Assembly: GCA_946811185.2 (NCBI GenBank)
Contig: OX328107.1
Span: 25,565,587-25,629,586, forward strand
Length of the DNA: 64,000 bases
From: Hippopus hippopus
Taxonomy: Eukaryota > Mollusca > Bivalvia > Cardiida > Cardiidae
Direction: 5' to 3'
Positions 20,613-34,000 of this stretch are shown piece by piece. Under the pieces are notes generated by a model. That model saw only the letters and a list, made by a program, of their open reading frames with translations, was not told the origin of the DNA and made no database searches. A program made the position numbers and the translations under genes. How positions within the stretch are numbered: position 1 is the first letter of the stretch; every line of letters begins with the position of its first letter.

Positions 20613-21565
20613 TAAACACCAAGCCCGAGGTACACCGAGGAGAGCGTTTCTTTGTAAGATCATATTCTTCTATTCATTCAAATCTGTGGTCTCTTCTATA
20701 CTTCATATTTCCTATACTAATAATCAGTAGTATAAAATCGTGAACAATGAGAGAAAACACACTGGATACTACATTTGCAACGAAGTTGAATCTATTTCGG
20801 ACGTATTGTATTTCGGATATCATGAACACCAGAAAACAGTTAATGAATGAATATCCGTTTGATAACGTCATGTCATGTCGCAATTGATATGATAACTTTC
20901 ATATGCAATTACAGTGTTGAATGATTTGTTTTAATGTTAATATTAGGGTTCCCACAGCTTTTTCAGACAAGGGGTTTTTGCCACCTCCTAGATTAACAAA
21001 TTTGAAAAATTGGGGGTTTTCTGTCAGAAAATGCCCAATATTACGATCAATCATGTGTCTCCTCTAGTGAGTTAAGTCATTTAAATATAGAATTTTATTT
21101 AACTTTACAATGCTTGATGAAAATAGGCCTAGATTGATACAAATGTTAGTTTCACTAATGAACCAAATTTTTTTACTCTGATATTATTAAACAGAGATTT
21201 TAGCGTCCACTTCCCAGAGCTTTGTGTAAATTCACTGTTTAAACTCATTATGTGAGATGACAGAACAGTTTGAAGTGCCTCTGATCAGAAGATGTCAAAC
21301 TGACCTTTGTAGTGTCTTGGGTATTCATATTTTTTTCCATCAATCTTTTTTTCAATTTAATTCATTTTTAGAGAAGTGTTACAGCATGATTTGACTTGAA
21401 TTTGTCAATTAGGGTAGCATGTAACTTTAAAACTTGTCATTTTACATTAGAAAAACGGATTAACATCTTCAAGACCTTTTCATAGATGACTCACCAGCTA
21501 GAATAGCTGTGATAAACAGAGCCGCATGTGTCCTTCAAATTTGATACTAATTGTGTTTATTAAAG
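20613..21565. other. No recognised gene
   Basis: AT-rich. An AGGGTTCCCA motif at about 20944 is mirrored by TGGGAACCCT at about 23214, which might mark a further enclosing hAT-like element, but no target duplication was found. Confidence 0.35.
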
Positions 21566-21697
21566 CCCATAATTCTGCTGGACGCACGCGACCTTATTCA
21601 TATGAAGCTTTAACCAATAATATCATGCATCAGATTGACGATTGGAAAGATATTTTTGAGCGTCAAAAACGGGCTTGTACTACGAGTCTTATTTCAG
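21566..21697 (+). CDS. Possible exon of an unrecognised protein
   Basis: An acceptor-like TTTATTAAAG is followed by a 132-base open stretch reading RTRPYSYEALTNN, MHQIDDWKDIFERQK and RACTTSLIS, then a good donor CAG|GTAATG, phase 1 at both ends. Residue composition looks like real protein. A phase-compatible continuation (VEDLKSKFIMDFNKK) starts at 23311 but runs into TAG at 23370-23372. No family was recognised; it could be a decayed gene or part of a transposon. Confidence 0.3.
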
Positions 21698-22126
21698 GTA
21701 ATGTTTACTCCATCCTTACGTAAGGATTGAATTTGATGGAATTAAAATTTCATTGGAACAAATTTCCCAAATATGAAAATGTTTGCGATGTTCATGTGTT
21801 GCAGTTCTTCAGCAAATTAAAAGCCCTCAAAATTAATTACAGATGAGGCACTGCATGTGAATGTTTACTTTAGGAGCACGCGTACTGAAGAAAACCCTGC
21901 AAAATTATTGAGTCCATACAAATTGCTAATAATAGTACATTCGTTATCCATTGGAATTTCAGATTTCTAAACATAGTCTTACTCCCAAAAGAGTTTTGTT
22001 TTAAGTCAATGTTGTGATTCTTAACTTTTGTGCTTGTCAACATGTATGTCTGTAATCGGACAAGTCTGAAATTTCATGTAGGACTTTGTTCACTTTTGCT
22101 GTGCAAGACGTGCATGTACTAGGCAA

Positions 22127-23138
22127 CGGTCCGACGAATCACCAAAATACCACCGAAACACCGAAATACCCCTATTTTTTTTATTATTGGGTTCAGATAA
22201 CTGATATATATGCTGGATTTTTCTTCTTTTTTTTTTAACAGAAAGCACACTTAATCAAAGTATTACACATTATTGGGAAGAATGATTTTATTAATATTTA
22301 TCATTTTATTTGTGTGGAGAACAATCACCGAAACACTTGCGTGTCTGGCCTGTACCAGTACGCCAATCTAGATTAAAGAATTATATCAGTATGACATTAT
22401 CACTTATATTTATTATTTCTTTGAATGGTAAAAACACACAAAAGAGAGTGCTAATCCACTTCATTTGCGAAAGAAGTAGACCCAAATCAGACATTGCATG
22501 ATGTAGGTCTCTAATCCGTCGAAACGCCCACGTATCTCTGCATGTTCTATTCTGTTCTGTTCTGTTAAAGTGAAGCAATCATAATTGAAGGTGTTCGGCT
22601 AACATTATCCAACTTGTCTGATGTGTTAGTTTATCATTGTTATGTTTAAAGTGATACGATTATTAGTAGGCGGAATTATAATTGTCTTATCAATTTACTT
22701 TGGTAACGTGTTAACCACAGATTTAAAATGGCTGCCGGCTTTTATTTTGGTGAAGATTTAATCTCATATTCCCAATACAAAAATGAAAAACTATTTTTTT
22801 TTCTAGGATACTTATGGATAAAGATCAGACACACCAACCTTGTTGAAAAGGTACTGTAGTGATATTACGGAGGTAGCGTTCCTGAATCAACCGATTTTAC
22901 TACGTAAAGCGGGTATTTCGGTAGACATTTAAAGTACAGTACAGCTGTTCCGGTGCACATTCTTCACGTACGTCAGGCCAAAACTGCATGTTGTTATTTT
23001 GACACTAGGTTTAAAACAACCCCCCCTTCATCAATATGATAACAATTTGTATCAAAAACCACAACTTCAGATATTTGAGTTTAATAATTTTAAAAAAATG
23101 GGGGTATTTCGGTGGTATTTCGGTGATTCGTCGGACCC
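22127..23138. mobile_element. 1012-bp element with about 45-bp inverted ends and 8-bp duplication
   Basis: Left end GGTCCGACGAATCACC, then AAATACCACCGAAACACCG; right end the mirror (GGTATTTCGGTGATTCGTCG, then GACCC). CTAGGCAA flanks both sides (22119-22126 and 23139-23146), an exact 8-bp target duplication. No transposase frame was found, so it is non-autonomous, hAT-like by duplication length (inference). Confidence 0.87.
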
Positions 23139-23310
23139 CTAGGCAAGGTTAGTTTGAAATTTTGTATGTGACTTTCATGGTTTATATGTGATTCACGCAC
23201 ACATGTACGTGAATGGGAACCCTGTAAGATCCAAAGATTGTCATTTCCTAATCTTTGAGCAAGCTAAAAATGGATTGGGTGACATAGGTGTTGGTAAATA
23301 ACAATGTCAG

Positions 23311-23461
23311 TAGAGGACTTGAAGAGTAAATTTATCATGGATTTCAATAAGAAGGTAGATCAATTTAAATAGATGTTATGTGATATTAGTCCTGGCAGAC
23401 TTCGAGCAGAGGATGCTCCATCATGGGTCAGTGCCAAAAAATTACAGATGGCGCATTAAAG
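23311..23461 (+). pseudogene. Coding-like stretch with a frame break
   Basis: Frame one reads VEDLKSKFIMDFNKKVDQFK and then TAG. A second frame reads ADFEQRMLHHGSVPKNYRW and RIK, followed by a donor-like AAAG|GTATGT. The gap between the two is too small for a normal intron, so a frameshift is the simplest reading. The protein is not recognised. Confidence 0.3.
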
Positions 23462-24467
23462 GTATGTATAATGGGTTAACTGGTGCAATGAAAATATGAC
23501 ATTGGAGCTGTAGATACAAAAAAATATGTCGGGCAGGAAAACTGGTTGAGAATAGTTCCTGCTTTATCTGTTTGTTATTGGATTATTGGAATAAACAAAG
23601 AGGCTGGGAACCATTTTGTTGTTCGTATCAGCAATTTTTCATTTGATAATCTTCTGTAACTAGGTATTTTCCTAATTTTGACTAATAGATATCTTTATTG
23701 CAAGTATGCAGAATATGTTTTGGAGTATGTTCTGCATTAGGTGATCGCAGTCTTTGCGATGGCTGGAAAGAAGCCGACGAAAAACTAGATCTATCCCCAG
23801 TTATTTTGGCCAAGCGAAGTCAAAATATGCCAAAACAGTTACCCAGATTGGCCAAATACAGGTGCAGATTATGCAGACTCGGAACATCCGGAAACCTCAT
23901 CAGATGAGGCAGAGCCCAAAGCAAAAACTTCTTATATTTTTTTTGAAAAACTTTGTCAGAATAAATGGCTCTCAGATTTTGATTGTGTTCATTCTATGTC
24001 TGCTTGACTGACTTGGTCCCATGAACCATTAAGATGGCCCTGCTTTTTAAGCCTTGGTGGACCAGTGGTCCCTCTAGCTCAAAACCTTGGCAAAGCACTG
24101 CCTAGAACCAAAAATTATTTCTGAAACCTGTTTTTCAGAAAAAGTTGAAAAAAGTATCTTTGATATGTTTAAGGTGCAAAAATACTGTCTGGTTAATGTA
24201 CTTTTAACTTTTATAAATGTGTAGATGCCTGTTTAACCAAAACTTAAAATCTACTTGTACTTTTAGTGAATATATCATGTAGCAAAACTACCTTAATTCC
24301 AAAGGATATAGATTATTGGTGCGGTATCAAAAAATCATGTCAGTCATTTTCCATTTAGTAATTGCCAAATGGTTTTATCCTTCAGCTTTGTATTATTGTT
24401 GTACTGCATTCTCCAAATTCCATTTAGTGTTCTCCCCATTATGTGTATCATATATTACCTAAAAATC
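23462..24467. other. Upstream region of TADA3, no clear gene
   Basis: Positions 23695-23960 are relatively GC-rich and open in more than one frame. They include an ATG (23759) with a 9-codon frame ending TAG, and may belong to the TADA3 5' UTR or promoter. Nothing here was recognised by homology. Confidence 0.35.
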
Positions 24468-24775
24468 CAAGCCGTGGTAGTGTAGTTGGTAGGGTACAGG
24501 ACTTGAGAACAGTGAATTGCTGATTCAAATCCCCAGCTTGGCCAATTTCTTTTCGAGGATTGATGATAGTCATTGTAACAGGATTCATTCCACTCTCACT
24601 GCTGATCATTTTTCAACGATGTGGGAAAGCAGCCAGTAGATTTGGAAGAATGTTGTGCGAAGTACTGGTAAAAGAAAGTCATGGAAAGCATGGATAGGTG
24701 CACTGGCCACTGCAATATGACTTAAATGATGTTGAAATGTTGTAAAACATCATACAAATAAACAAAACTTTCATA
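24468..24775 (+). repeat. tRNA-derived SINE
   Basis: The head has box-A-like TAGTGTAGTTGGTAGGG and box-B-like GATTCAAATCCCC. The body (GAGGATTGATGATAGTCATT) is shared with the copy at 41806-41935. The tail is TATGACTTAAATGATGTTGA, then GTAAAACATCATACAAATAA. Fragments of the same tail occur at 12470-12575, 26050-26190 and 46770-46955. Confidence 0.8.
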
Positions 24776-24965
24776 AAAAGTGTTTCTTTCAAACATTTTT
24801 CTGTGATGTCACTGTTTCTCTTCAGTGAGCTGTATTTCTGTGTATGTATTGTAATGTGTTAATCAGAGCAGTACTTATTTACTGATGTTGACTCACTTTC
24901 TTTAAAACTCCAGGGCTAGCAAGAGTCATGTATCACATAGAAACTTGAACAACTGAGTACAGACC

Positions 24966-25065
24966 ATGAAGGGTAAAGGAAAAGTACAGGACAAGGACTG
25001 TCCATTGTTGTTTCCAGATTTGGACCCTGTTGATCATGTTAAACACTGCCCAAAATATACATCTA
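24966..25065 (+). CDS. TADA3: TADA3 exon 1 (start codon)
   Basis: ATG at 24966 begins MKGKGKVQDKDCPLLFPDLD and continues VDHVKHCPKYTS. The start is chosen because the CPL-F-D---VDH--CP-Y block is the first conserved block of the human protein. Donor TCTA|GTAAGG, phase 1. The CTCCAG at about 24914 may be the acceptor of a leader intron. Confidence 0.95.
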
Positions 25066-28000
25066 GTAAGGTGGTTTTCATATTGATGAATGTTTGTAAC
25101 TCTGTACCAAATAGTCCAGAGTTTCGATGACTCTCAGAAAGAAAGTCTTTGAAAACATAGGGCAAAAAGAGGAAAAAGCTGGTAAAAAAGCTTTTGCTCC
25201 ATTTTCAGCAATGTTTTCCACCCTCTCTGACAAATCACAGTATTCAAGTCAGATTTCTCATCTCCAAATGCTTTCAATTTGTATAAGTCTTAAATTTGTT
25301 TTTTGGTAAAAGATGAAGCCATTGCAGTTAAGTAAATGCTAGAATTTTGGATTTACAACAATTTTTTTTAGGCTTATCAACATTGTAAGCATTACATTTT
25401 TAAGATGACAAGGTAAAATGTTGCTTAAATTATGGGATTTCTCTTAAAAAAAGTTAAAAAAAAAAAAAACATTTGGAAAAAAACAGAAAATTCTGGTTAT
25501 TGGCACTTTCATCTTACCCACAATGTTTTCAAAAGCTTCCTTCCTCAGTATATGAAAACATGAGACCAATTGGTAAAGGGTTAAGACTGCTGTGCTGAGT
25601 GAAAATGGATGAGGCTACAACTAGCATACCAACAATAGAGTGTCAGGCCTATGGGAGATGTTTATAATTGTTAATTATGTATATATAAATTGTTCCACCT
25701 TCCAAATTATCCCTTGCTTACCAACCATTCTAAATACATTTTATTCTAAATTCCAGTACTGGCCATCTGGGTAGCTGAGACTTTCTGTCTCAGCCAATCA
25801 GATAAGCTACTAGTATTGCAATTCGAAATTAGATTGCTCCATCTTGGAAAGTTCAAAGACTAGCATCTATGTTTTTCACCAAAATCTTTGTTTTGGGGTC
25901 CTATGTTTTGAAATTAGATTGCTACATCTAGAAAAGTTCTCAGAGTTGCATCTTTGTTTTTCAGTGAAATCCATGTTTTAGGGTCCTGTGTGGCTCTGTA
26001 AGGTGTAGGGTTCACAACCTAAGTTTAATTTTCACTCTAAGAGTTTGGCTTTTTGCAGGAGTGTCTACTGGAATGAAAATTCAGAGTCCCTGAAACCTAG
26101 AGAGCATATGGATAAGTAAGCTGTTGCGGTGATATGACTGAAATGATATTGAAAGTGGCGTGAAAAAGCAGTCCATGAAACCATACATTCTAAGTACATA
26201 TTAAAATTGTCCCACACTGTAGGTTTTTAGTGAAGATAGAATTTTGTTTTTATGATTTGATAATTCCCACTGATCTGAACAATCTGTTACAGTTTTGTCT
26301 AGAGGAGAAAATGAGGTAATTGGGCTTGAGGAACTTGACCTGGTTCAGGCTGATCTGGAGACTTTGCTAGCTTCTGCTGGAAAACGTTTGAAAATCCTAG
26401 AAAATGAGATGCAAGTTTTAACAAATTGGCAAGAGAAATCTGGAGAAATCAAGCCTGTTGGAAAAGCTAAATCCGGCAAAGTGGTCAGTATTAATTATGT
26501 TATACATTTTAAGGATAGTTCACATGGCTATTTCAACTGCATGTAATTAATCCTGCACCCTCATCACGGGTTTTATTGGCGGTGATAACGTTGGCTTTCG
26601 AAATCACTGTAAAAAAAGCAAGAAAATGCTGGTTAAGTTAACTTTTGTTAAACAAGTCGATTTTACACTTACCCATATGGAAGCGTTTGCAGATGACATT
26701 AACTGCGAGTACATAGTTTCTGTATCATGATGTTAATGTATGGAACTAGGCTCATTTGCATGTATTAGTATGAATGCTTTTATTATTGAAATTTAAATGT
26801 TCATTGTCTTGTTTTAGTATGATTGCACAATAATCCTTTGACTGCCAAAATAGCTTTTGACAGTGTGAGATCAAGATTGTATTGCATAAGAACTCATTCT
26901 AAAAAATGTCTGAACTTGGAATGGAATTGTATTTTTGACATTTTTTTAAATTTGGCCTTTTAACTCTTTACCATACAATCCTATGTTTTAACAATCTTAA
27001 GGAAGAAGGCTTTTGAAAACACAATGGGATCGGAGAAAATATCGATGACGGACATATCCTTTTCCCACATTGTTGTTAGCTCCACTGGCCGAAGGCCAGA
27101 GAGCTATTGTCATGGCGTTGTGTCCGTCGTGCGTCCGTCCGTCGTGCGTCCGTCCGTCCGTTCGTGCGTGCGTGCGTCCGTAAACTTTTTCTTTAAAAAA
27201 CTTCTCCTCAGAAACTATTGACTGGATTTTTACCAAATTTCACAGGAATGTTCCTTTGGTGGTCCTCTTTCAAATTCCTTCAAATAATTGTGTTCCATTA
27301 AGAATTCTGGTTGCCATGGCAACCAAAGTAAAAAACCTTTAAAAATCTTCTCCTCCCAAACTGCTATTTGGATAGCATTATTATTTTGCAGGAATGTTCC
27401 TTAGATACAGGTTTACAGAATTCCTTAAAAAAAAAAAGATCTGTCAAAAAACATGGCTTTTATGGGAGACTCATTTTCCTTTTATGGTATAAAGTAAAAT
27501 CTTTGAAAAATTTCTTCTCTAAAACTATTCATTGGATTTCATTGTTGTTAGCTCCACTGGCCGAAGGCCAGCGAGCTATTGTCATGGCGTTGTGTCCGTC
27601 ATGCGTCCGTCCGTCTGTTCGTTCGTCCGTTCGTCCGTGCGTGCGTCCGTAAACTTTTTCTTTAAAAAACTTCTCCTCAGAAACTATTAACTGGATTTTT
27701 ACCAAATTTCACAGGAATGTTCCTTTGGTGGTCCTCTTTCAAATTCCTTCAAATAATTGTGTTCCATGAAGAATTCTGGTTGCCATGGCAACCAAAGTAA
27801 AAAACCTTTAAAAATCTTCTCCTCCCAAACCGCTATTTGGATAGCATTATTATTTTGCAGGAATGTTCCTTAGATACAGGTTTACAGAATTCCTTAAAAA
27901 AAAAAAGATCTGTCAAAAAACATGGCTTTTATGGGAGACTCATTTTCCTTTTATGGTATAAAGTAAAATCTTTGAAAAATTTCTTCTCTAAAACTATTCA

Positions 28001-31000
28001 TTGGATTTCATTGTTGTTTTGCAGGTAAGTTCCTATGGTGGTTGTCTACCAAATTGTTTCTTCAGTGAGCTAAAATGCAGGATTGAATGATAATTGTTAA
28101 AAACTTCCTTTCGCCATTATAGAAATATCAGGCCTGTGGAGCGATACAGGCGGTCAAGCGCCTCTAGTTTTTTTCTACCATTTTGAGAAGAGATTTCATA
28201 ATTTGAGCAATATTCAATGTATTGTTTGCAAGATTTAATGCTCTCAGTTTGAAGCATTTTAAAATTTTTTCATTTGGTAAAGAGTTAAAGAGATCCAAGA
28301 TGATAATGATGTGTGATTTTCTTTCAGCAACCAGACACCCCTGTGAAGCGTGGTAAGGTAGGAGATGACAAACCCAGCAAGAAATTTAAGGACTCTGGTG
28401 GAAAGGGATCAAGTACACCAACAGCCTCAAAGATTAAAAGTAAATTATCACAGGTACAAGATAATCAAAAAGTAAGAAATCCTGGTAATGTATGCTAGCT
28501 GTTGTGAAATAGAGTAGAACCAAAGATTGAAAAAGGAAAGATTGGATCCAAAAACGGAACCTCTTTTTCAGAGGGACACAGCAGTATAGTGGTAAAGTGT
28601 CTGCCTCTCATGCTATCATTTATTATATACCTGAATATTTTCCAGTTCAAATACATGTATCACACGCAGATAAAATAACACGCACAACAGAAAAAATCTG
28701 TATCCACACACTGTGAAACACGGTTCCAAATATGGTATGATGATGTACCTCATGTACGGAAAATGTGCATATTGATTTGCAATTTGATTGGTCAAAATGG
28801 TATGCTTTAGCATTCATCCAGCATTCATAGAAACAGAGTGTTTGGCCGCTACACCATTATTTCTTTTATTTCCTTTACCGTTATCGAATAAAATGTCAAC
28901 AATTGCAAAATTTTGTCTCTAAAAGTGGTAGGTATATAATAAAAGGAACATTATGTTGTAGTAACTTTCCTGGTGGTTGTATTTAATTGGGGCAGTGTGA
29001 TAAAATTTGATACTGGGTGAGACTGGGCTTGGGCGATATCAAATTTTCTCACGTTGCTCAAATTGAATGCACACACTAGGAAAGTTACTACAACATAATA
29101 TTCCATAATTATATACTTTAAGTTAACCCTTAGATAACCCCAGTGGACACTTTCAGTCTAATAATAGAACCTAACTAATTACAGTTTCAAGGTTGCTCTT
29201 GTCCACAATGTCTCGGCAGAAGTGGCAGCATAGATCAAAGATCAGACTGCACAATCTGTGCAGTCTGATCTTAATTTTCATTTGCCGAAAGGCAACTGTA
29301 GTTGTGAATGGCACGTTAAGGGTTAGAATACTATGAATTGCTGGCTCAACCTTTTAAACTACTCACATCATGGTGCAAACACTGGTTTGGTATCCAGGAA
29401 GATTGTTATTAAATAGGAACTAGTGTTTGTGAAATTTGATTCACAAATTTTTGTTTGAGTAAGAATAAAGGAAGAACAAACACTATAAGGGTAGGGCTGT
29501 AGAAAGGCAAAAAGTTCCTCTCAGAGAGTACTCATGATAGCCTGTTAGACAGATGGTACATGTATGTGTGTATGAATGAATGTGAAACCTGTAGAGAAAT
29601 CTCACTAAACTTTTTATTTTTTCTTAAGAATATAGGTGTATGCAAATTTTATTGCTTCCTTGTTTGTCATGCATAAAATAAAATTAAATGAAATGTTTTT
29701 CCTCCCTCTCAGTAATTCAGTAGCATTTTATTGGTATTATGAGCATTGTTGAATCTACTCTAGCTTTGAAAGACATTTTTACCCTATATAATTCTCTGAG
29801 ATGTTATAAAGTGATATTTCTATGTGTACAGATTAGCAATCGTAAAGTGAAATTAAGAGAAATACATGTATACTTTTGAGATTTTATTTATTAATTTTTT
29901 TCTTTGAGGTTTACTTTTCTTTTATTGATATCTACACTGTTGAGTACTGACAGCATTGGTTTTAGAAATAAATTTATTTTTAAGAATATGAAATTCCTTC
30001 GATTTTTTTTTTTTTTTTTTTTTCTGTACATAGATTATTCTGAAAGGAGAAAAAAAAAGTGCCCACTTTAATTTAAATACACAAATACCTCACAAATACT
30101 TATTCTTTTTAGATCAGGGTACCCGACTATGATTTAGTAGATTCTCCCCAAGTCGAAGTATCTAAACTGCCAAAGAATAATGCTGTGAACAAATTCTGGT
30201 CAGCAGTAGAACCATACTGTGCAGACATTACAAATGAAGACATGAAATTCCTTGAAGAGCTGTTGAGATCTCATGAAGATGACTCAGAATACTTCAAAGT
30301 TCCACCCCTTGGTATGCATTACACAGAGAAGTGGGCGGAGGAAGATATGCTAGAGGAACAAAAGGAAGGTAGATATAGAAGGCTTTTGTATGTCATCTTA
30401 CATGGTTTGAAATAAGAGTTTTTTAGCGTTATATTATTTCTGTGACAGAAGATTTATCAATATTTGGTTTCAATCTTTACCACTTTTTAAAATTGGACTT
30501 GTCAACATAAAAGGCATCTGGAGAACCATAAATTAGGTGTGGCTTATATGATATGATTAAATTTGTCTTTGGACTGGTAGAGAATGTTGTGGGAGATGGA
30601 GAAAATGCTGGTTTCCATCATTTCATCCTTTCCCTACAATACTTTCAACAGCCCATTGCCTCAGGGTAGTTTAAACTCGGGACTAGTTGGTAAAGTGTTA
30701 CAGATTGTTTGTATCATTTTATTTCCCCACAAATCTAGTGAAATAAAAAAAAAAGTGTGCAATGGATTGCTCAGTTGTCAGTTGAGGTAGAATTAACCAG
30801 TTGTGATGAAATGACGAATCTTTCACTCCTTTTTCTTGAGAATTTGTGAAGTTCTAGTTGTTGCACTTTCCTCTGATGCAAAACTCTGTGTGGTTACCAA
30901 CTCCTGCAATTATTGATCAATGCAAACTGAGAAATTATTAAAAGCAGTACCATATATTACAGGAATTCATCTGTATAATGGATAATCTAGGACCTAGAGT

Positions 31001-34000
31001 GTTCAATAATTTGATTAATTTCTTACTAAAATAGCCTTGGAAATTAAATCTTTATCTGGCAACAAAACTTCAGACAAGTCCAAATTGAGAAGATTTGCAG
31101 GGGATAAATTACTTACGTATGAATTGATGGTACATGTATTTGTCTTTGGAAAATTGAAAACATAATGGGGAAAGTAGAAAATGCTGGTTACCAATTCCCA
31201 TAATGTTTTCAAAAGCCTTCTTAGTGAGGGTCATGAGAACAGTGAATTGTTTGGCAAAAGATCAAACACTTGGATCTTTTTTACTGTGACACTGAAAATG
31301 TCCTATCAATTTATGAGATCTAATCGTTGAGAATATTTGAATAGGTGCCAAGATTGGAGAAAGGAGAAAAAGTACAAATGGAATCACTGACACCAATGGA
31401 GCCACAACTTTACTGAAAAAAGTGGAATCTGGGTAAGTACAGTCAAACTTGTACTAAGCAAGCATCTTATGGAGACTCAAAATGTACTGGTTGAAGACAG
31501 GTGGTTGCTAAAAACAGGTGCATTTCAACACATTTGTGTTGTTTGTAAACATAATATATGCTTGCTTAACTTTCTACCAAACAACAAGATTTTAGCTTTG
31601 TCCAAATTGAAAGCCCCCATGCAAACAACAACAAAAATTTGACTCAGAATTTAAACTTGTTTTTGAAAGGGTAGAAAGCATTATGGGAAAGGAAAATGCT
31701 GGTTACCAGCATATTCTCCTTTTCCCACAATGTTTTCAAAAGCCATTTACCTTTGGATCGTTAAAACTCAGGATTGTGTGGTAAAGGGTTAATAAATGTT
31801 GCTTGCTTAAGAGGTTGGCCACCAAGTCATGAACACAAACATATAGAGACATACATGTTTCCAGTTCTTTAAAGGTACATGTACACTTCAAGAAGTTGGT
31901 TCAGCCCATGCTAGGGTACCAAGATAATTTGGTATTTGCTGGTATATGCCACTGTTCGTTACTTCATTGCCTTATGCTCCATGAAGTAGATAGTCAAAGA
32001 TTTTTGTTCCCTCTATTCATCAAAAATTTTTCATCATCTTTTTATGAATGCAATTGATCCACTGAAACTGAAGGTTTTTTATCTGATAAGCATTACAAAA
32101 CCAGCAGATGATATAGATCCAAGATTAGACTGCATATTCTGTGCATTCTGTCCTCGATCTTTGCCATTGGCAAAAGCCTTTTTTTGTCTGTTACACTGAA
32201 AGGGCTCATGAGACTCTTTTACAATTTCTTCCCGATCTAGTTTACACGATGAATCTCCCTTTGGCCCCTTAACTCAAAGGCTCGTGTCAGCCCTGATAGA
32301 GGAAAACATCATGACCCCCATGGATGATGAGATGGAAGAGGCCATTCCTATTGGAGGTAACTAGTGGGTTGCCAACATAATTAACACTTTCCCAAACAAT
32401 ATTTTTAAGACCTTTCCAGATTGAGAGCATCTGTAGATGACAAATTTGAAATTGGTACTATTGAGCTCCAGTTCTTTGACATAGTCAAAAACATTGTGGG
32501 AAAAGAAGAAAACATTGGGGGGAAAGGAGAAAATGCTGGTTACCAGCATTTTCTTCTTTTCCCACAATTTTTTCCAAATTCCTCTTAGGGTTGTAAATAC
32601 ATGGGATTGTGTGGTAAAGGGTTAACATCCTCCCACAGACAGGTTTTAAACACATCGTAGCAAAAGTGTGGATCAGTTTCTCCTTTTGCCACATTGCTAG
32701 TAGAGTTCAGTTGATTATTGTCAATTTTCTGTGAACATATCAGTCTTCAAGGTGTTTTCAGGATACAAATTCTATACATCTAAGTAGTTTGTTTTTATGA
32801 AGTGATATTAGAACATTTCAAATATGATGTCTTTTTTTACTCTACGCAAATCAAGGAATTGTATAACTTTCCAAATTGAGAGCATCAGCAGAGGACAAAT
32901 TTAAATGTGTGGTAAACAACAGAATTTGTCATTGAAAGGGTAGGAAAACAAGGAAAAGGAGAAAATGCCAGTTACCACAGCGTTTTTTGCCCTTTTCAAG
33001 ACAAATTCTATGATTTTAAGCGTATTTATTATGTCAGCTGCTAATGCTATTGTTTTGGACTAGTCTTTGTTATTTGGTAAACAGTGAACATTTCAGTTTC
33101 TACACAAGGATTCCTCTCCATAAGGCAAGAGTTATCTTACATTTACAGACAACAAATAAATTTGGTTTAAATGTTAAGATTTGTCTCTGAAAGGGTAGAA
33201 AACTTTTTTTGGAAAAGAAAAAATGCTGCTTACCAACATTTTCCCCATTCCCTGCAATGTTTTCTAAAGGCTTCTTCCTCAGTGTGGTTAAAACACAAGG
33301 TTGCTTTGCAAAGGGTTTAAGAAATATAAACAATTTAAATGTTTATCATTTTAGAGACCTTGGATGAATCTGCAGCCATTTCACCCAAAGCTTTGGCCAA
33401 ACAGTTGAATCTTGGTAACCCTATCCATCTGGAGAAAAGGATAAAAAGGGAATTAGAGGAACAAGGTCTGGTTGTGTTTGTCTTATTAACTCGTTAACTT
33501 TAAACAGACTAACATCAAGTTGATGTTTTGTGATTTGCCAACCACAGATCACTGAATGATTTTGTATTGGAATAACTCTTGAATGACTTTGGTGACTATT
33601 ATCTTGAAATGTATTCAGTGATGGTACAAAGATTTTGGTAATCTGCTCATTATGGTATTTGAATAAAGCGTCTCTTCTGTAAGATGATTGTCGGATCCTG
33701 TCTCCCATTGCACTAACTGTTGACCATAGGCCTTCTTCAACCAACTATTATAAACTAGCCACCCTCTGGTAAAAGGGGGTTTAATGTGTCTTTGTGATCT
33801 GTTATACCAAGCAGGTCATCACATAATTATAAATCCATTTTGTCAAACAAATACTGAATCATGAGGAAAACTGGTCCTTTGACATGCAGAAAATTGATCC
33901 ATAGCAAAAAGTTTTGACCCAGGTTAGCCTGCGCAGGCTGACATGGGTCAATACTTTGCAGATGCATTTAGCCCTCTTTACACGAAGCCTGGCTCAGATA

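Larger units (their letters stand above)
28472..30112 (+). other. TADA3 intron 3
   Basis: Holds a SINE-head-like stretch (28580-28615, AGTATAGTGGTAAAGTGTCT), a palindromic element (28947-29106), a family B repeat (29124-29326) and poly-T at 30005-30023. The rest (29330-30000) is AT-rich with no recognised element. Confidence 0.65.

Noticed and set aside
23759..23789. Short ATG frame (MAGKKPTKN) as a gene start
   Set aside because: Only nine codons before TAG; at most an upstream frame in the TADA3 leader.
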